From Symbiodinium kawagutii (taxonomy: Eukaryota; Sar; Dinophyceae; Suessiales; Symbiodiniaceae), in NCBI GenBank assembly GCA_009767595.1, contig VSDK01018474.1:290986-354985 (forward strand): a stretch of 64,000 nucleotides of DNA, read 5' to 3'. A program made the translations under genes and the position numbers. Below the pieces are notes generated by a model. That model was not told the DNA's origin, did no database searches, and worked only from the letters and a program-made list of their open reading frames with translations. Shown one piece after another: positions 1-11,360 of the stretch (positions within the stretch are counted from its first letter, which is position 1; every line of letters starts with the position of its first letter).

Positions 1-1229
1 GGTTTGCTTAGCAGTTGCTTGCTTAGCAGCTGAACTTCACCTGCGAGTTGTTGTGAATGGTTCGGTGATAGTTTATTCTCCAAGGATTGCTTGCTCAGTT
101 CCACTAGCTTCACAAGCACCTGTGGCATATTGGTTGGGAGGTTGCAAGCCCTTCCACAAGCAACCCCAGGTTCCACAAGGATCAGGCCGATCAGGCCAGG
201 CTCGACCGTAGCAAGGAGGACGAAGATGGCAAGGATAATGTGGATGATCATGATAATAGTGTTGATGGTGATGATGGGGTTGATGACGATGGTTATTCCA
301 CGGCTAATTCATGGTGAAGTATTGATAGAATAATGAATCCAATCCATGAAGTAGCCATGGAATTAGCTATTGCTAGTATGATTGCCCATGAATTGCCGAT
401 GTTCATAAAGTTTCAACCCATGAATTGCCCTCGGTTACACTAGTTGTTAGTATGATATCCATCCATTGTTAAGGGTTTCACCTCTTGTGAGTATGGCTAA
501 TTCATTTGCTAGTATTGTAAACACCCATAGATCATATATGATATCTACCTACCTACCTACCTACCTGCCAAACTATCCATCCATCCATCCATCCATCCAT
601 CCATCCATCCATCCATCCATCCATGGATCCCCGGTTCAACACAACGATGTTGGTCACAGGTCACGGCCGGTTCTCATCGCTCGCCTCGAAGTTCGCCGCT
701 CCTTTGCCTCCCAGGTCCACCAGCGCGGTTGAGCGATGTTCGGCGAGGATGTGCTTCACCTGTTGAACGGGTCGAAAGCAGTTGGTCAGTTGCATATATT
801 GTGGTGACTTTGGGCAGTCGGTGTTAATGGGGTGAATCAGTTCGTTGAGTTGATGGCTAATAGTGATGAATTATTGTTTAGTTGTTCAATGAATTGTTAA
901 TATGATTATTCACTAGCAGTGACTAATCAGTGGTGATCAAGTGGTCGGTGATATGGGTGAACCACTCATAGAAAACTAACCAGGTAGTTGGGGAAAGGGG
1001 TGGTTAACGTAGCTAATATACTCATTTTCATTTTGCCAAACTATTACTTACGCAATGGTAGTTCACTCGTTACTATGGGTAAAATGATTCATGTTCTCAA
1101 CTCAATGCTCAATTTTGAACAGCGGTAGCAGTGGCTTGTGAATGATCGTTTGTCGACACACTCATAAATTGGTCAGTATGTTTTTAAGAATGCTTAGCAA
1201 CTTGTGAGTAATGTGTGTATGGTCTGGTT
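1..1229. other. Intergenic DNA with microsatellites
   Basis: No gene is recognised here. The stretch holds a (CTAC)n run at about 541-566, a (CATC)n run at about 572-624, and AT-rich degenerate text built from short words such as ATGATT and AATTCATGG. A more GC-rich patch at about 650-770, directly after a CAG, is open in one plus frame and could be a small exon, but nothing else supports it. Confidence 0.5.
574..624. repeat. (CATC)n microsatellite
   Basis: About twelve uninterrupted CATC units, preceded by a shorter (CTAC)n tract at about 541-566. Confidence 0.95.
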
Positions 1230-2640
1230 GGTGTGGTGGGATTATTGCTGAAAACTATCGGTTGATAACGATCTTGGATCGTGCTTCAACAGAGTGGAGT
1301 CTTCTTCTTCTTCTTCTTCTTCTTCTTCTTCTTCGATGGGCTTGAGAGTGGAGTCTTATTCGCATGTGAATGTGGACAGAAAAGCTGTGACCGTACCGAA
1401 GAAACATAACCTCTACACACACACACGTCATAGAAAATCAATACAGTGAGCAGCAAAGGAAATGCACAACATGCACAAGTACTCAGTGGATAAATTTACA
1501 AATGATTTCTTTACACCCTGTATTTCCTCCGAAGCATATCTAGTTTCAAGTGCCCAAGCAAAGAGCCGGTGCTTGTGCACATAAAACATCAGCATAAAGA
1601 CAAGCAAATGAAGGCAAAACTGAGCATAAACAAACGTCAGTCAAAACAACCTGCCCGAATTTGAAGTGTATGCACGTAATCATCGTAAACACTGAACTCC
1701 AATCAGCATATACAAACACTTTTGAACTCTGTGTGCATACATGCCTTTTTGACAGAATCAAATGCAGAAACCGTGTGATCACAAACAATTCTGATGATGG
1801 TCGGTCATGGCTGATAATCATGGTTTATTTTGGTGTCAATTAGCGTGGTTAACAATGATTATTAACAATGCTGGTTCAAACAGAGATGGTGATAGTTGGA
1901 ATCCACCATAGTTTGGTGCGATCAACAATGGTAAGTGATGAGGAGAAGCCATGTTGGCCATACTAGAGGCTATAGTTGAAAAGACGTGAATGAAAATCAG
2001 GATAGCGGTAATAGGTAATTTCCACCAACACCGAGACAGTTCTATTCATTACCACGGTAATGAGTGGGTCATGGTCAAAAGCCATGGTTTGATGGTGAGT
2101 AGTAACAGTTCGGGATTGCGCTGCTTAGCACGCTGTAGTTCTGACCCTGGTGTCCCTGCTGCGCCTCTGCAGCGGTCTGCTCAGAAAGAGCTCCTTCCCC
2201 GGGCTCAGTGACCAGCAGCCATAGACCTGGGATCGATGGATTGGTCGCCAAATGAGGTGAAATGCTCCTAGTGCGCAACGCCACCTTGTCACGCTAATTA
2301 CGACCATACACTCATACACAAAATATGATGCATATCTTGGCATACACATGGATGAGCACACACACACACACTTGCATACATTCTTGCACATGTACCTATG
2401 CCAATACGTGTGGAGATGTGCCTGCAGTACAGTATGCAGTGCACGTCCACAACGCCGCGCGCCAGGATTTTCCACACGTCTTCAAAATTCGCTAGGAATG
2501 TTAGAATAAGAAAGTGCCTTGAACATTGCTGAGCCTCCTCCGTTGTCAAAAGGAAGATGCGTGCCCGGGAGGTATCTAGGTTGGGTCTGGCCGCTAGCCA
2601 TTGGACGCTCATTGCAAGGGTCCATAGGACCTTTGGACAC
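1230..2640. repeat. Diverged dispersed repeat R, copy 1
   Basis: Long stretches align in the same orientation with 12600-13160. Shared words include the block around 'aaacataacct', the phrase 'actccaatcagca', and, after a gap, 'gagcctcctccgtt' at 2530 (copy 2 at 13088). No frame stays open in both copies, so it looks non-coding. It contains a (CTT)n run at 1301-1334 and a short (CA)n run near 2356-2371. It may be an old mobile-element remnant or a duplicated segment; no terminal repeats or enzyme gene are seen. Confidence 0.6.
1301..1334. repeat. (CTT)n microsatellite
   Basis: About eleven CTT units inside repeat R. The tract is missing from the matching part of the second copy near 12650. 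Confidence 0.95.
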
Positions 2641-2997
2641 AATCATGGAATCATGCACATCACATCAATACATACTGTAACCGACAATAGCATACTGTAT
2701 TACTGTATAATCACTCGCACTAGGTGCTGGGTAGGATGCCAATCCCCCAAAGAGCCAACATCTAGGCTAATATCATGATTCTGTTCCTGCACTGTGCGTT
2801 GATGTCGGTTCATTTTATACGCTTCTTACGTCTCCACCAACCAACCCGAGCTAACCAAACAACCCAACTCAGGACTTGACCCGCCCGCTGCCACTGACAA
2901 GCGCCAATTTTTTCTTGCGAGTGAAGCTCTTTGTCATCAGAGTGAGCCAGCTGTTTTGTTCAAAGCTGCATTGGCAAGGTGGCATATGAATATGCCA

Positions 2998-4575
2998 TCA
3001 CGCAGACACCCGCACCGAAAACCGCCTCACCAAACTGGCGGGTTCGCAGGGTGCATGGGACTGATGAATAAACACGCACTCCAAATATGGCAACACTCTT
3101 GAAAGTGTCGCCCACAGAATCGGGCTGGAAATTACAGACGCCGGCATCTGCCGCAGATCCAAATACCGTGTCTTGCGCAAGAGCGGCTTGTTCAGGACCG
3201 AGACCACTTCGAGCAAAGCAGCGGTGGGGGAGAAATCTTGCGGCGACAGCACCGCCTCCTTTTGCAAATGAGTTTGCACTTCCTCCTGGCAGGCTTTGTC
3301 CGCTGCAGCAAATCGGGCCAAATCCTTCAAAGACGTCATAGCTAACATCATGGCCTTTTCAGCCTTTGGCATTTGCTTCCAACCACAAGGCAGCAAAGGC
3401 GCAGGCAACGCCAAAGTGGCGTCTCTTGGCGACAACAGCTGCTTTAAGGCCATCTTTCCATCAGGTTGTTCCAGAAGCCGGTGGAGCTCGGCCAAAGGAA
3501 GCTTCACCTCTGATGCTGGCTGCTTGCCATGCCTGCGCAGCCTCAAAGTTCTGACGTCGCAGCATGCTTCTTGGTGACACAAGATGTATCCTCTAAGCTC
3601 ATTGGCCTTTTGCAGGCGACGTGCTTCAAGGTCACCTTTGCTTTCATGGAGCATCTGCTCCCATTTCTTCTTGAGTGCTGTGACTTGTTGACCTGATGAC
3701 GCTTGCTGCAGATCCCGGCGCATCTTTAATGCCATGGCTAAGTCATCAATCAGTGGAGTGTGACGCACTTTTCCTCCCAAAAATCTTGTTGAAGAGAAAG
3801 TGAACCGGCACTGAAATCCAGTGGGGGCGAGTGCCTTCAAGCTCTCCGTCATGGCAGTTTCAAACGAAGCATCTGGTTTTGCCTGAAGCCTTTGCAAGAG
3901 CTGGCTCCTGAGCTCCACAACGGAGGAGTGGTAGAAGGCCAACACTGGGATGAGCTGCGAGGCAGGCGTCCGCACGTTCAGGTCCTGGAAGTTGAATTCT
4001 GCTCTCCAAGATGGGCCGGTTCGGTAAAGATATTTCGTGCCTGACAGGTCCGCGTCGCGCACATGTGCCACTTTGCTCTCGGTCTGCTGGCTCTTGGGTG
4101 TCTTCCCTGTCTTCTTGCCTGTCAGCTGAGGAGATGCAAAGAGGCAGTCTAGCAGTTTTGCAAGCTGTTTTCTGCTGCATCCCTCAAGGAGTTGCTGCCA
4201 TCCATCAGGTGGTGTTGCCACCAGCACTTGAACCATGTCCTTAGGGAAGTCGGCCAGCACATGTGCCACAGGCCTCTTGCCAGCATTTGCAGCGGCTTCG
4301 GGGCTGAGGCCATTGCAGTGCCCATGTTCCAGCAAAGACATGTCATACTGGTGCCGCGTGCCAGCATCGGACAGAACCTCATATGCATGCGCGACTTCCT
4401 GGAACATCTTGGCGTTCCCGCCTCTGTCAGGATGGACTTGTAAAGCCATGCGGTAGTATCCTTGCACAATTTCTCGCTGCGATGCTCTCCATGAAACCTG
4501 CAAAATCTTGTACAGATCGCTGCGGGCGCTGCTGTCTTCACATGCACTTTCTAACTTCCGCTTCTTTGGCGGCAT
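2998..4575 (-). CDS. J-domain (DnaJ-like) protein, copy 1
   Basis: A single 525-residue frame with an ATG start. Residues 1-7 (MPPKKRK) resemble a nuclear localisation signal. Residues about 20-85 form a J domain: DLYKILQVSW, a basic helix II, then HPD at 48-50 followed by RGG, and the helix III/IV segment EVAHAYEVLSDAG. J domains use HPD to stimulate the ATPase of Hsp70, so a nuclear Hsp70 cochaperone role is likely. There is no Gly/Phe region, zinc finger or CTD, so it is a class C type. The remaining 430 residues match no family I know; they are Leu/Lys/Gln-rich and probably helical. No intron is visible. A second copy lies at 7944-9539. Both copies keep the same C-terminal tail (CEPASLVRRFSVRVSA), which argues that both are maintained. 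Family call is firm, client unknown. Confidence 0.85.
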   Translation of the reverse strand: MPPKKRKLESACEDSSARSDLYKILQVSWRASQREIVQGYYRMALQVHPDRGGNAKMFQEVAHAYEVLSDAGTRHQYDMSLLEHGHCNGLSPEAAANAGKRPVAHVLADFPKDMVQVLVATPPDGWQQLLEGCSRKQLAKLLDCLFASPQLTGKKTGKTPKSQQTESKVAHVRDADLSGTKYLYRTGPSWRAEFNFQDLNVRTPASQLIPVLAFYHSSVVELRSQLLQRLQAKPDASFETAMTESLKALAPTGFQCRFTFSSTRFLGGKVRHTPLIDDLAMALKMRRDLQQASSGQQVTALKKKWEQMLHESKGDLEARRLQKANELRGYILCHQEACCDVRTLRLRRHGKQPASEVKLPLAELHRLLEQPDGKMALKQLLSPRDATLALPAPLLPCGWKQMPKAEKAMMLAMTSLKDLARFAAADKACQEEVQTHLQKEAVLSPQDFSPTAALLEVVSVLNKPLLRKTRYLDLRQMPASVISSPILWATLSRVLPYLECVFIHQSHAPCEPASLVRRFSVRVSA

Positions 4576-5530
4576 GGCTCTTGCGTTGCCGAAGGGCCTC
4601 TTGTCCTACACAATGTGTTTCTTTATCCCCTGAACCAACTCCTTCCTCGCTCTCCTGTCTCTGCTAAAGGTGTCTTCTTTTTGCTCTTGAAACTGTTTCT
4701 TTTGTTCGATTTTCTCAACTCTTTCCTCTTTCCGTTGGTCTTCCTTTGTGTTCTCCTCTATTCTCCCAAATCCCTAGGAGCCTTCGGCCTGCGTTCACGG
4801 CAGAAACAATGGAAACAATGGCAACAAACCACGACAACAGCAACACAAACACTTCCAAGACTTGGTTCATCTTTTGGTTTGTCATCCATGAGGTGGAATC
4901 TCTGGTGGCCAAGCAGTACAAATAGATTAGTCTGGGAATGGTGGCTGGAGCGACAACACTTCACCGCCTCATATCAACCTGGGTGTGTCCATACATGGGT
5001 GCGCACTCAGACTTGATGCTTTTCCCACTGTGATGATTCACCATTCAGCAGCGGCGGAGATGATCATCGAGTCTCAACACTTCCGATAGGACAAGTCATT
5101 ACCCAACCATTTTCAGCCGTTACCAAGCTTTATTAACCACAAGCATCTGTGATAAGTCAGTTTCAGCAAATGATGAACATTACCAACCTTTGATGCACAT
5201 TGATGCTATGAGTGGCTGTCAGTGCTGCCGTTCAAAGCGCTAGTCACCACTACAGGTCATCAATAAGTACTGTTTATCAATTGTTAGTAGTCAATATTCA
5301 CTGTTCATCAAACATTGCTTTCTGTTGATCAACCATGCTTACTCATCAATTGCAGACCCATTCTAACAAACCGCCTCCCAATTTTGCCATAAACATCTGC
5401 GGATTCACCCACAAACATAGTGTTTTTTACCAATCATCGGCTATCAATCAGCACTAACTGTTTCCGTTTTTAACCCTCAATGAACCCATTCAACCATTCA
5501 TGAACCACCCAAGTCTTTACCCAACCGTAG
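4576..5530. other. Upstream region of J-domain copy 1
   Basis: On the coding (minus) strand 4600-4790 is purine-rich, so the plus strand is strongly pyrimidine-rich. The rest to 5530 is AT-rich with degenerate 'catcaatca' words. No gene is seen. No clear splice-leader acceptor can be picked; the ATG at 4575 is the first in the frame. Confidence 0.4.
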
Positions 5531-5644
5531 TTGCTGCCCTGCCATGGAACACCCCTGTGACAGTTCGAGGTGCTCCGCCGTGGGCCATGAAGGAGTGGCT
5601 CCAGTTCCTGTCGCAGCCCTGCGATGCCTCAGCGCAGAACTATG
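5531..5644 (+). CDS. Isolated internal exon candidate, unknown protein
   Basis: A 114-base open segment flanked by an acceptor (accgtag) and a strong donor (gtgagt). It starts and ends in phase 1 and encodes about 37 residues, including TPVTVRGAPPWAMKEWLQFL. It is more GC-rich than its surroundings. No family is recognised. Neighbouring plus-strand candidates at 6947 and 7356 could belong to the same gene, but joining them is not supported by any shared domain. Confidence 0.4.
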
Positions 5645-5669
5645 GTGAGTCTTTGCCATTGATGAACAT

Positions 5670-5765
5670 GATGATTATGATGATGGTGGTGGTGATTGAG
5701 GATGATGATTTTGATGGTAATGATGATGATTGTGAGGTGGTGGTGATGGTGATCAGTGATGATAC
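5670..5765. repeat. Imperfect GAT/GGT trinucleotide tract
   Basis: Degenerate runs of GATGAT and GGTGGT directly after the exon candidate at 5531-5644, in what would be its intron. Confidence 0.7.
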
Positions 5766-6946
5766 TTAATCTGTTGGTTGGTTTGGTTGACTAATTGGTT
5801 AGCTATAGTCATAGTCTATTCATCACAGTAGTGCTGTTAGCAGGGGTTTTGGGCCCACTGACACTGATACTTCCAGAAACACTGACATGGCCCGGGTTGC
5901 CACATATCAACAAATCAACAAATCAAAAGGTTCGACGGGCGAAGGGGACCAATAAAGAATGTGTCGGAAGGGACTGAAAAGCTTGAACACGTGTTTGGCG
6001 ATCCACAACAATTGGGCTAATGGCAGTGGCAATGGTGGGATGCAAGCGTTCCAGATTGGAAGTCCTAAACTGGAGCAGCCTCTCAGACGGGATCACTTGG
6101 CGCTCTGAACAGTACATCGGTCGTCTTCATGATTGGCTTTGGAAAATGACCCAACGACAAGAGACCGACAGGAAATTGGCTCATAATCATTTTGGTCAAG
6201 CGTTTGCATGATGTATGCTTCCTTTACTGACTCTTTTTTCTGTGGTATAGCGTTGGATATGCTCAGAGCTGGTTTGCCTCGCAGGTTGATTAACATTCAC
6301 ACATCACCAGCCCTTGGCCACTAGTCACTAGTCATCATGAACCACTACTGTTTGCAGACCAAAATGTATCACTAGCAACAAGATGCATCAAGTAAGTGTC
6401 ACAGTAAGCTGTGTTGTGGGTTTGTTGGTTGATCATTCGTCCTCATTTCAACCCTGTTTCGTCCGACCTCGGATTGAGCTCAGCCTCGCACCTCTGGCGC
6501 ACCAGGGCAGCCACCTGCGATCTAACCAGGTGTGGCTGTGGTGACCCCACCTGTCCATGTGGCCCCTGATGTGGCGACCAACGGTCACAATAAGATGGTT
6601 GGATCATCAACTTTATGAGATATGTTTGTCATACATCAATGATCCAAAGATGGTTGATCAACGAAATGGTCAATCAAAACATCATAGAGAGATCAACCGA
6701 CAACTGTTCAAATTCATGCACCGAAAACCTACAACTCACCAGCGGCTTCTCTGACCTCACAGAGCGCCGCAGCGCAGCCATGGGCACGGCGTGTGACTAA
6801 GGAGCAAAAGAAACATGTTGGACTGCTTGATTCAATCGACAAAAAGTAGCACATCCAACAAATCTAGGAGAGCAAGCCGAATCTACACATGAAACAATCG
6901 AATGAATAAACCAAGCATCTACAACGAGATGAGTTCGAATCCCTAG
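5766..6946. other. Intergenic or intronic DNA between the J-domain genes
   Basis: No supported gene. GC-rich islands at about 6455-6545 and 6735-6810 are open in a plus frame next to AG/GT-like sites and could be small exons of the plus-strand gene suggested by 5531-5644, but each is too short to support alone. Confidence 0.3.
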
Positions 6947-7040
6947 GAAAGTCGAAGTGGATGTCCCTCCATCCATGGAGATGGGTTTTCTCGCTGAGAT
7001 CGCAGGGCGGTTCCCTCTGAGCCTAGCAATTGCTACATAG
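6947..7040 (+). CDS. Possible terminal exon, unknown protein
   Basis: Follows a CCCTAG acceptor and is open for 30 codons to a TAG stop. The translation contains KVEVDVPPSMEMGFLAEIAG and reads like folded protein. No homologue recognised. Weakly supported. Confidence 0.3.
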
Positions 7041-7355
7041 ATAATGGTGGCTAGTGGCTGGTTGTACCACCAGCATTGGCATCCATAATAAGTGGCGCCA
7101 GCGGTATCAGCTTGTACCCCTGTGGGTCCTCAGCTGTTGGTCAATACATTTTAGGATGGGCTCGTGGCAATGAGCAGTTGCTGGTTTACCTTGAGCAGGT
7201 ACGGCACCCCAAGTGGATGGATGTAAACATGTCTAGAATGCTTCCTGTCATCAACAACGGTTTTTTGCAAGGCCAAATCATCAAAGGTACACTCTGGCGT
7301 TTTTTTTTGTGACTTGGTTGTCCAAAATCGCAATGACACGGTACAACTGCCACAG

Positions 7356-7487
7356 AAAGCAGCAGCTGAACCCCTGGCATTGGAGCAGTGGGAACGCATC
7401 TTTTTTCACGCTCAGCGCAGAAATGCGATTGCCCCAGTCCTGTGGCCGCTCAAATGGCTCGCCATGACTTGTTACCAGCGCCAATGA
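7356..7487 (+). CDS. Possible terminal exon, unknown protein
   Basis: A nine-T tract (about 7300-7308) and a CCACAG acceptor precede 43 codons ending in TGA. The peptide has helix-like composition (ALEQWERIFFHAQRRNAIAP). It could be the last exon of a plus-strand gene lying between the two J-domain genes. No family is recognised. Confidence 0.3.
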   Translation, partial: KAAAEPLALEQWERIFFHAQRRNAIAPVLWPLKWLAMTCYQRQ

Positions 7488-7943
7488 CTCACCAAAAGCT
7501 CAAACTATACCATCAGGGATCGTCAGGGACCATCAGGAATGGGTACGTTAAGAACAGAACCTCTCATCATAAATTTTATAAGAAATTATGCTTTTTGGTT
7601 GTCATGGGGCTTGTGACGCTGCATTGCAAAATCAAATAGACAAAATGGAACTGCCTGCTCTTGCTTTAGAGCCACCTGTGGGTCACTACCCATTGCACAA
7701 TTCATGGATGACGGGCCAAAACACGCTCGATCCTCATGAGTTACTCTAATGGATGATGATGCATAACATCCTCCCTCATTCGCAGGTGTTTGACTACATG
7801 TTTCTGGGTTTCCATGTTGCGGAAAGAAGGGCCCCGCCCGCAGCCACGGACTGTCGCCGCATTTTTGTGCGAGTCATCTGCATCAGAACGCGTCAGCTGT
7901 TTCGTTAAAAGATGCATTGGCAACGTGGCATATGAACATGCCA

Positions 7944-9539
7944 TCACGCAGACACCCGAACGGAAAACCGCCTCACCAAACTGGCGGGTTCGCAGGGTGC
8001 ATGCGACTCGTGAATGATCACGAGCTCTAAGCATGGCAACACTCTCAAAAGCGTTGCCCACAGAATGGCACTGGAAACTACAGACACAGGCACCTGCCTC
8101 AGATCCAGACACCGTGTCTCACGCAAGAGCGTTGAGTTGAGGATTGACACCACTTGTAGCCAAGGTGCGGCACCACTTGGGAAATCTTCTTTCGACATCA
8201 CCGCCTCCTTCCTCAAGTGGTCTCGGACTTCGTCCCAAGAAGCTTTGCGAGCTGCAGCCAGCCGAGCCAAATCCTTCAACGAGGTCATAGCTAACACCAT
8301 GGCCTTTTCAGCCTTTGGCATTTGCTTCCAACCGCAAGGCAGCAAAGGCGCAGGCAACGCCAATGTGGCGTCTCTTGGCGACAGCAGCTGCCTTAAGGCC
8401 ATCTTTCCATCAGGTTGGTCCAGAAGCCGTTGGAGCTCGGCCAAAGGAAGCTTCACCCATCCTGACGGCTGCTTGCCGTACCTGCGCAGCCGCAGAGTTG
8501 TCACATCACAGCATGCTTCTTGGTGACACAAGATGTATCCTCTAAGCTCATTGGCCTTTTGCAGGCGACGTGCTTCAAGGTCACCTTTGCTTTCATGGAG
8601 CATCTTCTCCCATTTCTTCCTGAGTGCTGTGACTTGTGGACCTGATGACGCTTGCTGCAGATCCCGGCGCATCTCCAATGCCAGGGCCAAGTCATCAACT
8701 GCTGGAGTACAGTAAGTTTTTCCTCCCACACTCTTTCTGGAGCTGAAAGTGAATGAGCACTGAAATCCAGTGGGGGCGAGTGCCTTCAAGGCTTCTGCCA
8801 TGGCAGTTTCCATCGAGACATCGGGTTTTGCCTGAAGGCTTTGCAAGAGGTGGGTTCTCAACTGCACCACTGAGGAGTGGTAGAAGGCCAACACTGGGAT
8901 GAGCTGCGAGGTGGGCGTTGCCAGGCTCAGCCCGCGGATGAGGAATTCTCCCCTCCAATTCCTGCCTTTTTTGCAGAGATATTTTGTGCCCAGGTTGGCA
9001 TTGCACATATATGCTATGGAGCTATCAGTCGCCACGGCGCTCTCGTCAGTCTGGGTCTTGGGTGTCTTCCCTGTCTTCTTGCCAATTCGCTGGGGAGGTG
9101 CACTAAGGCAGTCCAACAGTTTTGCAAGCTGTTTTCTGCTGCATCCCTCAAGGAGTTGCTGCCATCCATCCGGTGTTGTTGCCAGCAGGACTTGCACCAT
9201 GTCCTTAGGGAAGTCGGCCAGCACATGTGCCACAGGCCTGGTGCCAGCATTTGCGCAAGCCTCCGGGTTGAGGCCATTGCAGTGCCCATGTTCCAGCAAA
9301 GACATGTCATACTGGTGCCGCATGCCAGCATCGGACAGAACCTCATATGCATGCGCGACTTCCTGGAACATCTTGGCGTTCCCGCCTCTGTCAGGATGGA
9401 CTTGCAAAGCCATGCGGTAGTATCCTTGCACAATTTCTCGCTGCGATGCTCTCCATGAAACCTGCAAAATCTTGTACAGATTTTTGGGAGCGCTGCTGTC
9501 TTCACATGCACTTTCGAACTTCCGCTTCTTTGGCGGCAT
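7944..9539 (-). CDS. J-domain (DnaJ-like) protein, copy 2
   Basis: A 531-residue intronless paralogue of 2998-4575, in the same orientation. It has the same basic start (MPPKKRK), the J domain at about residues 20-85 with HPD at 48-50, and the same tail. Copies differ mainly around residues 160-200, where this copy is longer, and near the C-terminus. Similarity continues about 70 bases past the stop (7870-7943 against 2930-2997) but stops at the start codon, since the sequences upstream of the two ATGs do not match. That pattern fits copying from a transcript or a short segmental duplication. Role as for copy 1: an Hsp70 partner, probably nuclear, client unknown. Confidence 0.85.
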   Translation of the reverse strand: MPPKKRKFESACEDSSAPKNLYKILQVSWRASQREIVQGYYRMALQVHPDRGGNAKMFQEVAHAYEVLSDAGMRHQYDMSLLEHGHCNGLNPEACANAGTRPVAHVLADFPKDMVQVLLATTPDGWQQLLEGCSRKQLAKLLDCLSAPPQRIGKKTGKTPKTQTDESAVATDSSIAYMCNANLGTKYLCKKGRNWRGEFLIRGLSLATPTSQLIPVLAFYHSSVVQLRTHLLQSLQAKPDVSMETAMAEALKALAPTGFQCSFTFSSRKSVGGKTYCTPAVDDLALALEMRRDLQQASSGPQVTALRKKWEKMLHESKGDLEARRLQKANELRGYILCHQEACCDVTTLRLRRYGKQPSGWVKLPLAELQRLLDQPDGKMALRQLLSPRDATLALPAPLLPCGWKQMPKAEKAMVLAMTSLKDLARLAAARKASWDEVRDHLRKEAVMSKEDFPSGAAPWLQVVSILNSTLLRETRCLDLRQVPVSVVSSAILWATLLRVLPCLELVIIHESHAPCEPASLVRRFSVRVSA

Positions 9540-9997
9540 GGCTGCAACAACTTTGGCGATCTTGCTGTGATTTGTTTCTCAAAACGAGTTGCAACCTTTT
9601 TCTCGGTGGGACATTTAGCTGATGTGGGTTCTGGGGGGTTCTATGGTTCTATGTTCATTGTCTTGAGAAGCGGCCCTGGCTGTGCAAGTCATGCTCCTCA
9701 CCTGCCCCTTGATGTGCCAAATGGCAACTGTTTGCCACCGACGATCATGCAACAAGCACCATTCAACATGCCGAAATTCCAAACCTCAACGGATTTTTAG
9801 AGAAATTTTAACTGCGAATCAATCTGCGAGTTCATATGTCCATCATCACCCACTGATTTGCCTACGTTTCTCTATCTGCGTGAGAAGGTTTCAACTGCCT
9901 ACAAGTTCTCCAAACGTCAAACATATTTGCACACCTTGCACATGCCCATTCAAACCTTGGCAGCACCAATGATGGACCTCGTCCCTTGATCCACCAG
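9540..9997. other. Upstream region of J-domain copy 2
   Basis: No gene seen. The sequence lacks the pyrimidine-rich plus-strand tract found upstream of copy 1. Confidence 0.35.
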
Positions 9998-10078
9998 CCT
10001 GGACGTTGTATTCCAATCGTTGGGACCAAGAGAGCTTCGCATGTTCCGCATTGACCCACTCCTGCCGAGAAGTCACAG
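9998..10078 (+). CDS. Possible internal exon, unknown protein
   Basis: Preceded by CCACCAG and followed by a GC-type donor (CACAG then GCAATG). It is 81 bases, phase 2 at both ends, encoding about 26 residues including VVFQSLGPRELRMFRIDPLL. A second weak candidate lies at 10754-10812 in the same strand. No family recognised. Confidence 0.3.
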
Positions 10079-11360
10079 GCAATGGTTCCAATGGTTCCAA
10101 TTGTCCTGCACAATTGGTCCACCAAAATGTCCAGAATTGGCCCCTGTTTTGGGTTCTCAATTTCTGTGCTCAGGGCACCACCCACCCGTGCCCACATCTA
10201 CCAGCAAATGCTCTCAATGTCAATCCTGCACCAGCATGGGTCCATAGCTATGCCAGCTACACATGCGTACCGAGATGCATCAGGCCATTACTCCCCAGCA
10301 ATCAGACCATTGGCATGATGTTCCCCACATTGGCAAAGTTGATCTTGTGGCAGACCGGAATTCAATCAAAGCCAGTTCACTGGTTTGCTAAAGCCACGAT
10401 GGAGGGCAGCACAAAGCGCCATATCATTACCATCACCATTGCTCCATCAACCATCGACTATAATGACCAACGATGAATGACCATGAACAAGATAGCTATA
10501 TGGTTCACCTATAATCATCGATTGGCCATGCATAACGATAACTGGCCATAAGTCTTTAGTAATTGTCAGTATTGATGATTGCTGTCCACTCAACAATCAC
10601 CAACTATCAAGGATATTCCCGACCCCTACTCATGCCAACCATTATCATCACCGCCCCCACTATTGCTGGTGCTTCTGGTTTAAATCGCACATTCATGAAT
10701 CATCCAAGTCACCACAAGCATCATCCATCGACCAAACATCACCCCCCAAGCAGTTCCTGCAAGAAGCTTCTGCAGCACTTGGGGGTTCCAAAACGCAAAG
10801 GCCACCAGCTCGGTAGCAGCAAACCAGCTTCTGGCATGGCCTGGCCATTCAACCAGCATGGCTGGTGCTGTTGTCAACCATGGCTGTTCATAATGATGAA
10901 CTGATTAACTATGGGAGAAAAATAACATCAAATGATAGCGACGGTATTTCATGATTCAATTGATGGGTTCATCATCATCATCATCATCATCATCACCACC
11001 AACTATCGCTATATCATTATCAATTCTGAGTTGGCCATGTTGATAATGATTCAGCATGGATAGTGCTAACCCATGCTGAACACTTGTATGATGATTCATG
11101 ATGGCTGATCATGGTCGATGATGGTGGACGGCTGGCCATGGCTATTCTTGAAGATTGACAATGGGTCACAGCCAACAACAGTAGTCCTAATTCAATTCAC
11201 CAGAAAATCCAGAAACTATGAAATCGATGAAAGTGTGTACTGGGTACCCTGCGGGAATCGACTGCCACTGTTGCGTGGGCATGACCTTCAAGTGCGAGGT
11301 TCAACGATAAGGAACGGCTGAAGCATGGCAGCACTTCAACAACCGCGCCTTCTACTCGTG
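10079..11360. other. Intergenic DNA rich in ATGATT/CATCAT words
   Basis: No gene supported. Contains a (CAT)n run at about 10970-10996 and many degenerate copies of words like ATGGTTGATCATGG. Short GC-rich islands at 10750-10870 and 11230-11290 might be exons but lack support. Confidence 0.4.

Noticed and set aside
3860-4547. Additional minus frames of 106-132 codons inside J-domain copy 1
   Set aside because: Off-frame shadows; the 525-residue frame carries the J domain and is kept in copy 2.
6925-6965. GAGTTCGAATCCC resembling a tRNA T-arm
   Set aside because: No matching acceptor, D or anticodon arms upstream at the right spacing.
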